A DNA stretch of 64,000 bases from Paenibacillus radicis (ex Xue et al. 2023) (GTDB taxonomy: Bacteria > Bacillota > Bacilli > Paenibacillales > NBRC-103111), in contig NZ_JANQBD010000006.1 in assembly GCF_024722015.1 (NCBI RefSeq), positions 267,045 to 331,044 of the forward strand. The letters are read 5' to 3'. The notes beneath the pieces were generated by a model. It had not been told where the DNA came from and searched no databases. It saw nothing but the letters and a program-made list of their open reading frames with translations. Positions 54,049 through 62,210 of the stretch are shown here, in pieces; within the stretch, counting starts at the first letter, position 1, and each line of letters opens with the position of its first letter. The position numbers and the translations under genes are program-made.

Positions 54049-54683
54049 TAGCCCGCATTCCTTTCTTGAATGCTGCGGTACTCATCCTGAGTCCACTGCA
54101 TCAATTGGGAAGTGACGCGTCCGGCTGTATCCTTGCGGTCTCTGTAGCTGAAAAAATCGGCGCCTGAATGAACCAGTATCGTCCCCTTCGTGCTGCTTCG
54201 ATCAATGTATGTGATCGGCTCCACACCCGCTAAAGTCAACAGCACTTCAGCATGCTCAGGAACCGGGTGATGACCTCTTGAGAAAAAACCGGATACTCCC
54301 TTATTGAAAGTCAAATCATCGCTCGTCACACCTTCAAAGATCGGATGCGGTTGATGAAAGGTAACCTTGTAATCGGTATGACTGCGGATTGTCTTCGGTA
54401 TGAACATCGAGCCTCCCGGCAACCACGGACGAAACAAATGGCCAAAAAACATAAGCATCTTGCCCTGATCCAAAAAACCGCGAATGAGATCCTGCTCTTT
54501 ATTCAAAAGCTCCTGATCAACCAAACCGTTGATAACTAAACACTTATAAGGCTCAAGATCGTAATGGGACAGCTCATACATATCTATAAAAGTAAAATGC
54601 TCTTGAAAATAGAGATGATTCACTCTTTGCTCTGCAAAGCTGCTGTTAGCGTGCAGCATGAGAAAGTCAGTATTCTTGTTCAC
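54048..54683 (-). CDS. Amidotransferase-fold-like protein, first of two paralogues
   Basis: A 211-residue cytoplasmic protein, paralogue of 53443-54048. LEPYKCLVINGLVDQELLNK, then GKMLMFFGHLFRPWLPGGSM and RGHHPVPEHAEVLLTLAGVE are the recognisable blocks. No signal peptide or membrane segment. The first gene after the importer ATPases and 41 bases downstream of them. Role unknown; possible handling of an imported ligand. Confidence 0.6.
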   Translation of the reverse strand: MNKNTDFLMLHANSSFAEQRVNHLYFQEHFTFIDMYELSHYDLEPYKCLVINGLVDQELLNKEQDLIRGFLDQGKMLMFFGHLFRPWLPGGSMFIPKTIRSHTDYKVTFHQPHPIFEGVTSDDLTFNKGVSGFFSRGHHPVPEHAEVLLTLAGVEPITYIDRSSTKGTILVHSGADFFSYRDRKDTAGRVTSQLMQWTQDEYRSIQERNAG

Positions 54684-54724
54684 ATGGAGTCTCCCTTTCT
54701 GTCATACATTCCCGCTCTTTAAAG

Positions 54725-55543
54725 CTAGATTCGATTTAAATCCATTAAAGCCTGAATTAAACTCCGGGTGAATTGATGCTGCGGATGATCGATTACTGTA
54801 CCGGAATTACCGGCTTCGACGATCTCTCCTTTATCAAGCACAAGCAACCGGTCACAGAAATTGCGTGTCAATGCTATGTCGTGAGTAATAAATAAATAGG
54901 AGATGCGGTGACGCTCGCGCAGCTGTGCCATTGCCTGCAGTAACTCCAGCCGTAAAGAAGCATCGAGCATGGAAGTAGGTTCATCTGCGACAATGAGACG
55001 CGGTCGGCAGATGAAAGCTCTTGCCAGCCCTACACGTTGGCGTTCCCCTCCGGATAATTCATGCGGATAACGGTCAATAAAACGCTCAGGCGGAGTTAAG
55101 GATACTTCTTCCAGAGCCTCCAGCACGAGCTGCCTGCGCATGCTTCTGTCCTTGCCCTGCTTCTGAATAATCAACGGCTCGGAAACTAGCTGCTCAATGG
55201 TCATACGTGGAGATAATGATTCATAGGGATCCTGAAAGATCATCTGGATCGATTTGGCAGCAAGTCTGCGCTCATTAGGCTTCATAGCTTGCAGCTCTTG
55301 TCCCAAGTAGTCCATGCTTCCGCTGTCTGCCTGCTCCAATCCCGCTATAATGCGGCCAATTGTACTTTTTCCGGCTCCGCTAGAGCCAACCAGCCCTACG
55401 GTTTCGTTATCTCCAACGGTAAAGTCGACCCCATTCAAAACCGTCACAAGGGAGCCACGGGTCTTATAGGCTTTGCGCAGACCTCTTACCTCTAGTATTC
55501 CGGTAGAGTTTGCGGGTGCTTTGACCGTTTTTTTAGCTACCAT
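54725..55543 (-). CDS. Peptide/nickel ABC transporter ATPase, OppF/DppF/NikE type
   Basis: A 272-residue ATPase: Walker A GSSGAGKST near 56, signature LSGGERQRVG near 165, Walker B IVADEPTSMLDA, and the OppF-type C-terminal region shortened. Second ATPase of the importer; the first is fused to the permease encoded just upstream. Start overlaps the fusion gene by 11 bases. Confidence 0.88.
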   Translation of the reverse strand: MVAKKTVKAPANSTGILEVRGLRKAYKTRGSLVTVLNGVDFTVGDNETVGLVGSSGAGKSTIGRIIAGLEQADSGSMDYLGQELQAMKPNERRLAAKSIQMIFQDPYESLSPRMTIEQLVSEPLIIQKQGKDRSMRRQLVLEALEEVSLTPPERFIDRYPHELSGGERQRVGLARAFICRPRLIVADEPTSMLDASLRLELLQAMAQLRERHRISYLFITHDIALTRNFCDRLLVLDKGEIVEAGNSGTVIDHPQHQFTRSLIQALMDLNRI

Positions 55544-57269
55544 GCTCTATGCCTCCATAAGAATAAGAGTACTTTGGTTCCTGGTTGCTGCCTGTTAATC
55601 TTGGAACCGAGTCAATTAAACGGCGTGTATAAGGATGCGCTGAAATGCGGGCTATTGTATTCGAGGTACCCTGATCAACAATTTCCCCTTGATTCATGAT
55701 GACAATTCGGTCGGATAATTTTAATACAACCGGGAGATCATGCGAAATGAATACCATGGACAAGCCGAGCTGCTTTTGCAAATGCTTCAACAGCTCAATG
55801 ATTTCAAGCTGGACCTTGACATCCAATCCGGTTGTCGGTTCATCCGCAATGACAAGGTCCGGATCGTTGATCAAAGCCATCGCAATGATAACCCTTTGGC
55901 GCATTCCTCCGCTAAGCTCATGAGGATAGGCGGAACCGCGCTCCGGTGCCAAGCCAACCTGCTTGAGCAGCAGGTTAATCCGGTTGTTCACTTGAAGCTT
56001 GCTCATCTTGCGATGGGACAAGATGGCTTCTGCAAGTTGGGCTCTTACGGTCATAACCGGATTTAAAGCATTCATTGCCGCCTGTGGAATGAGAGCTATC
56101 CGGTTCCCGCGCAAGCGCTGCATTTCCTCCGCAGACAATGATGTAAGATTGGTGCCGCAGAAGCGGACTGCTCCATCCAAAAGCACAGCCGGCGCCTTCA
56201 AAAGCTGAATGATCGAAGATGCTACCGTAGACTTACCACTGCCCGACTCCCCAACAATGCCCAGCACTTCTCCTCTTCCTACTGAGAAGCTTACCGATTT
56301 CGCTGCATGAACCATTCCCGATCCTTTAGGATAACCGATAGTTAAGCCGTCAACTTCAAGCACCGGCGCGTGCGAGGAAGAAGTGATTGTGCGGGTGGAG
56401 AGAAGGTTCGGAGCCGAAGCTTTTTTTCCAGACAACACGGCAAGATAAGAGCGCAGACGCGGGCTGATAAGTTCCTCCATCCAGTATCCAAGAAAGGAAA
56501 ATGAAACAACAGTAATGACGATGCATAGTCCTGGAGGCAGCACCCACCACATCCAGGCATCTGTTAAAAATGCACTTCTGGCGTTAGCGTAAAACAATAT
56601 GCTTCCCCAGCTTTTGGACAATGGATCGCCAAGCCCCAGAAAGCTTAACGAGGATTCCAGCAAAATCGATGTGTTGACCGCACGTACGAATTGAGGAATC
56701 AATAAAGGAATGATTCCGGGAAATATATGACGGCGCAGCAAGTAAGCGCCGCTCGCCCCCATGGACTGGGCAGCAAGCACAGGCCCACGGGTCCGCAGGG
56801 ACATCACCTGCGAGCGGATTTCACGTGCTTTTCCCGCCCACATCACCAAAGTGATAATGAAAATTTGTGTGATGAGGCTTGGCCCCATATATACACCGAT
56901 GACGATCATTAACGGCAAATATGGAAGTGTTAAGCTGACATCAACTATTCTCATGAACAGATTATCCAGCCAGCCGCCCGAATACCCGGCCAGCAGTCCG
57001 ATCAAAGCTCCTATCAAGGTTGCCAGGATAGCAGAAGCTATACCTATCAACAGGGAGACTCGGGCGCCTTCTACCAACTCGGCAGCAATATCCTGCCCCA
57101 TATCGTTAGTGCCTAACATATGGAGCCCGCCAGGTGCTTGGAGTGGCAGTCCAGTCTGGTCATAGGAACTGAATGGAACAACAAGCGGCCCGATAATGGC
57201 CAGCAATAAAATAAAGGACAACATAAGAATGCCGGCAATGCCAATCTTTTTGGCCATTGTGTGATTCAT
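55533..57269 (-). CDS. Fused peptide/nickel ABC permease and ATPase (DppC-DppD type)
   Basis: A 578-residue fusion. Residues 1-275 are a DppC/OppC-type permease (six membrane segments; loop VLAAQSMGASGAYLLRRHIF), then a linker of about 25 residues, then a DppD/OppD-type ATPase (about 300-578) with Walker A GESGSGKST near 338, LSGGMRQRVI and ADEPTTGLDV. In most bacteria these are separate genes. The fusion has no stop or frameshift between halves, so it looks genuine. Start overlaps the upstream permease by four bases (ATGA). Confidence 0.88.
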   Translation of the reverse strand: MNHTMAKKIGIAGILMLSFILLLAIIGPLVVPFSSYDQTGLPLQAPGGLHMLGTNDMGQDIAAELVEGARVSLLIGIASAILATLIGALIGLLAGYSGGWLDNLFMRIVDVSLTLPYLPLMIVIGVYMGPSLITQIFIITLVMWAGKAREIRSQVMSLRTRGPVLAAQSMGASGAYLLRRHIFPGIIPLLIPQFVRAVNTSILLESSLSFLGLGDPLSKSWGSILFYANARSAFLTDAWMWWVLPPGLCIVITVVSFSFLGYWMEELISPRLRSYLAVLSGKKASAPNLLSTRTITSSSHAPVLEVDGLTIGYPKGSGMVHAAKSVSFSVGRGEVLGIVGESGSGKSTVASSIIQLLKAPAVLLDGAVRFCGTNLTSLSAEEMQRLRGNRIALIPQAAMNALNPVMTVRAQLAEAILSHRKMSKLQVNNRINLLLKQVGLAPERGSAYPHELSGGMRQRVIIAMALINDPDLVIADEPTTGLDVKVQLEIIELLKHLQKQLGLSMVFISHDLPVVLKLSDRIVIMNQGEIVDQGTSNTIARISAHPYTRRLIDSVPRLTGSNQEPKYSYSYGGIEHGS

Positions 57270-58297
57270 GCTGATCCCTCCAACGTCTTTCTAAACCGCG
57301 CACGAGGATCAACCAATGGATAAGTCAAATCGGCAAGCAGGTTCGCTGCAATAACACCAACCGTAATCATTAGAAAAACACCTTGCATCATCGGAAAATC
57401 CCTGGCCGTGACGCTTTCGAACAGCAGCCGACCGATCCCGGGATAGGAAAATACCGTCTCCACGACTACCGCCCCGCTTACGAGAATGCCAAGGCTCATC
57501 GTAATATGGGTATAAACCGGCAGCAGGGCATTGCGAAGAGCATGCCTGTAGATGACTCTCCTTTTGCTTACACCTTTGGCTTCTGCCATGAGAATATAAT
57601 CTTGACCCAATGTGTCAAGCATCGAGGACCGGGTTAACAAGAAGTAGGTTCCGACTGTAGAAATCGTAATCGTAGCAACAGGAAGGATCATCCGTCGTAC
57701 GATCTCGATTATATAGGTAACCGTATCCGCCTTAACCAAGGGCACCGCTCCATAAGAGGGCAGCCAACCCAGATTAACGGCAAAAATAGCAATCAAGAGC
57801 ATCCCGACCCAAAAGCCCGGCATCGATTCTACCGCCAGCATGGAGGTCAGCAGCACCAGATCGCGCCGCTTCCCTCTATTCCATGCCGCGAAGGCGCCGC
57901 AAATGACGCCTATGATGGGGCTGATGATAATGGCCGGCAACACTAGCAGAAATGTCCACGGCATTCTTTCGGCCAATACTTGGGTTACGGGCTTGCCAAA
58001 CTTAGTTGAGCTGCCTAATTGCATAGTCACAGCGCCCATCATGAAGCTGCCATATTGCTCCCAAACGGATTGATCAAGACCCAGTTCGCGATTGATACGC
58101 TGACGTTGTTCCGGAGTCAACGTATTTATCTCCTGACCCATAAAGTAGATAAGCGGATCGCCGGGAGCAAGTCGGGGTAAAGCAAAGTTGATCGACAAAG
58201 CAATCAACAACACCAATATATACTGCGCGAATTTCCGGCCGAACCATCCGTAGAAGGAACGTCCTGCTGTCTGCTTTGGCGCTGTGCTGCCGTTCAT
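57266..58297 (-). CDS. Peptide/nickel ABC permease, DppB/OppB type
   Basis: A 343-residue permease with six membrane segments and the DppB signature (INFALPRLAPGDPLIYFMGQ, and the loop AEAKGVSKRRVIYRHALRNA near 230). Forms the channel with the permease half of the fusion. 22 bases after the binding protein gene. Confidence 0.9.
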   Translation of the reverse strand: MNGSTAPKQTAGRSFYGWFGRKFAQYILVLLIALSINFALPRLAPGDPLIYFMGQEINTLTPEQRQRINRELGLDQSVWEQYGSFMMGAVTMQLGSSTKFGKPVTQVLAERMPWTFLLVLPAIIISPIIGVICGAFAAWNRGKRRDLVLLTSMLAVESMPGFWVGMLLIAIFAVNLGWLPSYGAVPLVKADTVTYIIEIVRRMILPVATITISTVGTYFLLTRSSMLDTLGQDYILMAEAKGVSKRRVIYRHALRNALLPVYTHITMSLGILVSGAVVVETVFSYPGIGRLLFESVTARDFPMMQGVFLMITVGVIAANLLADLTYPLVDPRARFRKTLEGSA

Positions 58298-58319
58298 CCG
58301 CCCTTCACTCCTCTCCGTC

Positions 58320-59984
58320 TTATTTGGCTCCCGTTGCCGCTTTCCTTGCTTCTGCAGGCAAGAAGGAATATTTGTGAATAATACCGAAGCCGAGCGACTC
58401 TACCCACTGATCATATTTATCCGAACGATAAGCGAAGTTCTGATCCGGATAGAACAATACAATACTAGTCGGCTGACGGTTAAACAGCTCCTGCATCTCA
58501 AACGATACCTTCTTGCGTTTCTCCACATCCGATTCCGCCATCCATTTCTCAGTCAGCTTATCCATTTCCGGATAAGCAAGTCCCTTCGTCCATAAATAGC
58601 CGGAACGATGCGACATGATGAATTGATCCGGATCGGCCACACCATGCGGTCCAATGCTGCTAATGTACATATCGTACTTTTTGGACTGTGATAACGTTCC
58701 GATAGTACCTGAATCCAACACTTCTACAGTAGTTTTGATCCCTACCTTGGCAAACTGCTGCTTGAGCATTTCAGCCGATCGAATCCATGTTGGCTCTGTG
58801 GATGCTACTTTAATAGAAAAGTCCAGCTGCTTGCCTGCTTGATTTTCCCTTACACCGTCTCCGTCACGATCCTTATAATCGAGCTTCTCCAGAAGCTCCT
58901 TGGACTTCTCGGCATCGAACGGCGTGCTTAAATTCGGGTTCGTCCAGGGAGAATCCGGATGCGGGTAGCCTTTAAGTCCCGGCTTGCCCATTCCAAGGAG
59001 AACCGTATCCGTTATCGATTTGCGATCAACTGCCAGAGATAAAGTTTGTCGAAGCTCAGGCTGATTGAACGGTTCTTTTTCATAATTAACTCGGATTTCC
59101 GCTAGTGACAGCTCCGACGTTTTGATGACTTTCATGTTAGGCAGCTTTTTAAACGAATCCAGCAGCTCCGGAGAAACGCTTCTGCCTGCCACGTCAATTT
59201 CGCCTGAACGCAGAGCATTAAACATAGCTGTAGGGTCTTTAATAATAGGCATAACAATCGAGCCTACAACTGGCTTGCCCATAAAGAACTCGTCATTGGC
59301 TTGGAATTTCAAATATTGATCAGTCTTATAATCTACCAGCTTGTAAGGGCCAGTACCGATTGGCAAATCTGTCACTTTTCTTGGATTGTCCACTTTCTCC
59401 CAAATATGCTTAGGAAGGATTGGCAAATCCGCCAAAGTAATTCTATCTAGAGTCGGGCAAGGATATGCGCATGTCATGCGAACTGTAGAAGCGTCGTCCA
59501 AAGTGATTTTCTCAACCCGTGGAACCTCACTCATATGATGGGTATACCGGTTAGGAGGACCATCACGATAATACTCAAACGTAAATTTCACATCTTCAGC
59601 GGTAAATGGCTTTCCGTCATGCCACTTGACACCCGAGCGCACTTTGACAACCCAAGTGAGAGGATCAATCTGCTTGGCCGACTCAGCCAACCATGGCTGT
59701 GGAGTTTCCACATACGGTGATGGCGAAAATAGCTTGTCATATACAAGCTCTGTCAAATAATCGTAGCTGCTGGAGCCTGAATAGAAATTCAATAAGCCCG
59801 CATCGCCGGGAAGGCCGATTTTCAATTCAGGAATGCTCGCAATGGCTGCCGGAGCGCTTGACTTGGAATCCTGGCCCTGAGCTGGCTGAGCTGCCGGTTG
59901 AGCCGCCTGACTGCAGCCTGTTATGGATAAGGTTAAGATAAGAACACAATAGATGTAGACCCTCATCATTTTTTGCTTTAACAC
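58320..59984 (-). CDS. Peptide/nickel-type extracellular binding lipoprotein (SBP family 5)
   Basis: A 554-residue substrate-binding lipoprotein of SBP family 5, which includes DppA, OppA, NikA and metallophore-binding CntA. Lipobox SITGC near residue 24, then an Ala/Gln/Pro-rich linker, then family blocks (WVVKVRSGVKWHDGKPFTAEDV near 112, PIGTGPYKLVDY near 220, LRQTLSLAVDRKSI near 330). GTG 59984 follows GGAGG with a spacing of seven. The Fur-box match at the head of the operon suggests a metal chelate or haem-like cargo rather than plain peptides (inference). Confidence 0.88.
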   Translation of the reverse strand: MLKQKMMRVYIYCVLILTLSITGCSQAAQPAAQPAQGQDSKSSAPAAIASIPELKIGLPGDAGLLNFYSGSSSYDYLTELVYDKLFSPSPYVETPQPWLAESAKQIDPLTWVVKVRSGVKWHDGKPFTAEDVKFTFEYYRDGPPNRYTHHMSEVPRVEKITLDDASTVRMTCAYPCPTLDRITLADLPILPKHIWEKVDNPRKVTDLPIGTGPYKLVDYKTDQYLKFQANDEFFMGKPVVGSIVMPIIKDPTAMFNALRSGEIDVAGRSVSPELLDSFKKLPNMKVIKTSELSLAEIRVNYEKEPFNQPELRQTLSLAVDRKSITDTVLLGMGKPGLKGYPHPDSPWTNPNLSTPFDAEKSKELLEKLDYKDRDGDGVRENQAGKQLDFSIKVASTEPTWIRSAEMLKQQFAKVGIKTTVEVLDSGTIGTLSQSKKYDMYISSIGPHGVADPDQFIMSHRSGYLWTKGLAYPEMDKLTEKWMAESDVEKRKKVSFEMQELFNRQPTSIVLFYPDQNFAYRSDKYDQWVESLGFGIIHKYSFLPAEARKAATGAK

Positions 59985-60021
59985 ACTATAACCTCCGTGA
60001 TTAGTTATTTTATATTGGCAT

Positions 60022-60546
60022 TTATGAAATTCTTCTTACAGTAAGCAGCTCGACCTGAGGTAAGAGCAATGCGCGGTCCGACAGCTCTTGCTTGATCTTG
60101 GTAAACCGCTCTGTATCCTGTTCTGTCATCGTTTTCTCACGACCTTTTTTCAAGAAATCGTAAAATTCCATTGGCAGAAAACCATCATTTAACGAAACTT
60201 CCACCGACTTTCCATCAGTCGTAGAAATAACATAAGCATAGGATTGGGCCCGGTGAGGATCGTATTGAGCTGCAGGATAATCAACATTCACCTGATAAGC
60301 CCCCCGTGTTACGGCACGAGTCACAAATTCGAATGCATCTCTAAAGCCGGGACCGCCATGACCGGATACGATCGAAATTTCTTTACGATCCGGAGCTCCG
60401 CTGCCGAATAGCTCTTGAAATGCCGCCTGCAAGCTGCGAAATCCTACCGCAACAGCCATGAGCGCCAAGTTACCGTGATATTTCTTAATGTCTTGAAACC
60501 CGATGTGCAATAATTCCTTGTTATCTTTTATGTAGATAATGGACAT
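60022..60546 (-). CDS. FmdE-like protein heading the Fur-type operon
   Basis: A 174-residue cytoplasmic protein resembling the N-terminal domain of FmdE-type proteins (formylmethanofuran dehydrogenase subunit E family, a metal-associated domain). The block FQDIKKYHGNLALMAVAVGF and, near residue 65, SGHGGPGFRDAFEFVTRAV correspond to the FHGH...GFR and GH-D-A-Q-T blocks of that family. The C-terminal zinc ribbon of larger FmdE proteins is missing. AGGAGG lies seven bases before ATG 60546. Role here unknown; I suspect handling of a metal or metal chelate. Confidence 0.55.
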   Translation of the reverse strand: MSIIYIKDNKELLHIGFQDIKKYHGNLALMAVAVGFRSLQAAFQELFGSGAPDRKEISIVSGHGGPGFRDAFEFVTRAVTRGAYQVNVDYPAAQYDPHRAQSYAYVISTTDGKSVEVSLNDGFLPMEFYDFLKKGREKTMTEQDTERFTKIKQELSDRALLLPQVELLTVRRIS

Positions 60547-60639
60547 AAAAAAACCTCCTATGAAAGTAAATGATTTGTGGGTTGAAGTACCCGCTAATAC
60601 GCAGCACATGTAACAACACAAAAACAGCTTATCGTAAAT

Positions 60640-60658
60640 GATAATGAATATCAATATC
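60640..60658 (-). promoter_or_regulatory. Fur-type box at the head of the eleven-gene operon
   Basis: The 19-base stretch GATAATGAATATCAATATC matches the Fur consensus GATAATGATAATCATTATC at 16 of 19 positions. On the minus strand it overlaps a possible promoter with TTGATA in the box and a poor -10 (TAAGCT) 17 bases on. Zur and PerR boxes differ at key positions. Confidence 0.6.
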
Positions 60659-60779
60659 AATAAATGGAATGATTGTAGCCTATAGGACTATTCCTCTAAT
60701 CAAAACCACAATGTAAACGGTATCATAAAATTTATTAATTCATCCTCTAATAGCAAAAAGAACGGATAAAAGCCATAAA

Positions 60780-61000
60780 AAACGTTTTGTGGCGTCTTTT
60801 GTTTTCATATTTGCGTTGTGCTTTTCGGAGCGATGTAACGGGTTGTGCAGCTTACGGAACGTCAATCCGTTATTTGCTTTGCAACCTATCAAATTTAAGG
60901 TTTCACGGAACTACGATGCTTTAATTCGACTCAAACCTGCACAAATGCTCCATTTGGATGCAAATAAAGCACCCTGCTTCCGTTCCACTTGAATGATCAC
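60780..61000. repeat. Candidate dispersed repeat R4 (CGGAAC/GTTCCG-rich), single copy here
   Basis: About 220 bases without a gene, rich in CGGAA and TTCCG/CCGTT motifs like R1 (for example TTACGGAACGTCAATCCGTT near 60852, TTCCGTTCCACTTGAATG near 60982). It resembles interspersed elements I recall from Paenibacillus genomes, but there is no second copy here to prove it. It occupies the gap between the FmdE-like and LysR genes with the Fur box on its left. Confidence 0.4.
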
Positions 61001-61072
61001 GTGTCCATGGCAAAATAGAGCATCTACGTTCCTACCAATATGGAGGTACGGTATGGTTCATGGTTGCAAATA

Positions 61073-61141
61073 GGGGGTAAGCTTCGCTCACCCCCAACCC
61101 CAAAACTTAGAAAACGTCCTCTACATAGTCAGAGAACGTTT
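61073..61141 (-). terminator. Terminator region of the LysR gene
   Basis: AAACGTTCTCT (61141-61131) pairs with AGAGGACGTTT (61122-61112) across the stop codon, followed by TCTAAGTTTT. A second perfect hairpin GGGGGTGAGC/GCTTACCCCC follows at 61095-61073. Confidence 0.65.
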
Positions 61142-62044
61142 CTTCCCATGGAAATATTGTTGAACATCCTTGCAAAACGCCGTTTCGATTGAATTGAGAA
61201 GAGTATGCTTGCGAGTTACATAGCCATTTTTCCGTTTAATACTTAATGAAGACACCGCTCTAGTTATAAGCTTTCCATTATTGATGTCTTCTACAACCGA
61301 TTGAGAAGGGAGAAAAGCAATTCCAAGCTCCGACTTGACCGCTTGTTTGATCATTTCAAAATTGCTCATTTGTAAAAAACGCACCTTCACCCGTTGCTGC
61401 TCTAATTGAGCGGAAATATATTGCTGTAAATAGAGGCTTTGCGGCAGCAGTATATTTTCATTATGTAAATCCCGACAATAAATAACCTTTCGGTTAGTCC
61501 ACGAATGACCCACTGGCAAAACTAACAGGAAGTCCTCTTCAAAGAGAACCGTTATATCAAACTCGGCCCGAATATATTCATCCTCTGGATAGAGCGGTAA
61601 AAAAGCAAAATTCGTCTTCCCTTCCCGTAAAGAGCGTATCAGATCATCATAGCATTGGGTATAAATCTCTAATAATTGCTTGGGATACACATGATGAAAA
61701 TGTTGAAGGATGTCCGAAAAGAAATAACCGGCAATGTAATTGCTCACATAAATAGACAAATTACTGTCCTGCCTTGAGATATTCTTCATTTGCAACGATG
61801 CATCTTCAATGAGCTTGGTTATTTGCTTGGCATATTCCAGCAAAACCTCACCTTGCTTAGTCAATTGAACCGTTTTTCCTGAACGGTGAAACAAGGTGGC
61901 ATTAAACAGTTCCTCTAGCTGCTGAATATGATTGCTGATCGTTGGTTGGGAGCAATACAGACGTTTGGCCGTATCAGTAAATGACTTACATTCGGAAAGG
62001 ACGATGAAGGTTTCAATTTTATCCAATATTTTCAGATTCAACAC
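61121..62044 (-). CDS. LysR-family transcriptional regulator
   Basis: A 307-residue regulator: N-terminal LysR helix-turn-helix (FTDTAKRLYCSQPTISNHIQ, then LEELFNATLFHRSGKTVQLT) and a periplasmic-binding-like co-inducer domain (about 90-290). The start is unclear: GTG 62044 is used, but GAGG overlaps it. A Fur-box match covers its promoter (62067-62100), so it may be an iron-responsive partner of the operon at 50036-60546, which is on the same strand. Its regulon is otherwise unknown. Confidence 0.85.
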   Translation of the reverse strand: MLNLKILDKIETFIVLSECKSFTDTAKRLYCSQPTISNHIQQLEELFNATLFHRSGKTVQLTKQGEVLLEYAKQITKLIEDASLQMKNISRQDSNLSIYVSNYIAGYFFSDILQHFHHVYPKQLLEIYTQCYDDLIRSLREGKTNFAFLPLYPEDEYIRAEFDITVLFEEDFLLVLPVGHSWTNRKVIYCRDLHNENILLPQSLYLQQYISAQLEQQRVKVRFLQMSNFEMIKQAVKSELGIAFLPSQSVVEDINNGKLITRAVSSLSIKRKNGYVTRKHTLLNSIETAFCKDVQQYFHGKKRSLTM

Positions 62045-62066
62045 CTCAACAATAACAGACTTTATT

Positions 62067-62100
62067 GATAAAGATTATCATTCTCAAATCAGGAAGTCAA
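62067..62100 (-). promoter_or_regulatory. Promoter of the LysR gene overlapped by a Fur-type box
   Basis: Promoter: TTGACT (62100-62095), spacer 17, TAATCT (62077-62072). GAGAATGATAATCTTTATC (minus strand, 62085-62067) matches the 19-base Fur consensus at 17 positions and covers the -10. Confidence 0.7.
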
Positions 62101-62210
62101 TGGACTGACTTGCACATATGCATACAACAACAAAATATAGTCATTGAAAAGCTACTGCCAATTTTGGTACGATAAAGCGGTAATTTCAACTAAGAAGGTG
62201 ATGGTTTCAC

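Noticed and set aside
60640..60658. Zur or PerR box
   Set aside because: It differs from TCGTAATNATTACGA and TTATAATNATTATAA at diagnostic positions, while it keeps the GATAAT...TATC Fur-type ends. Zur cannot be wholly excluded without data.
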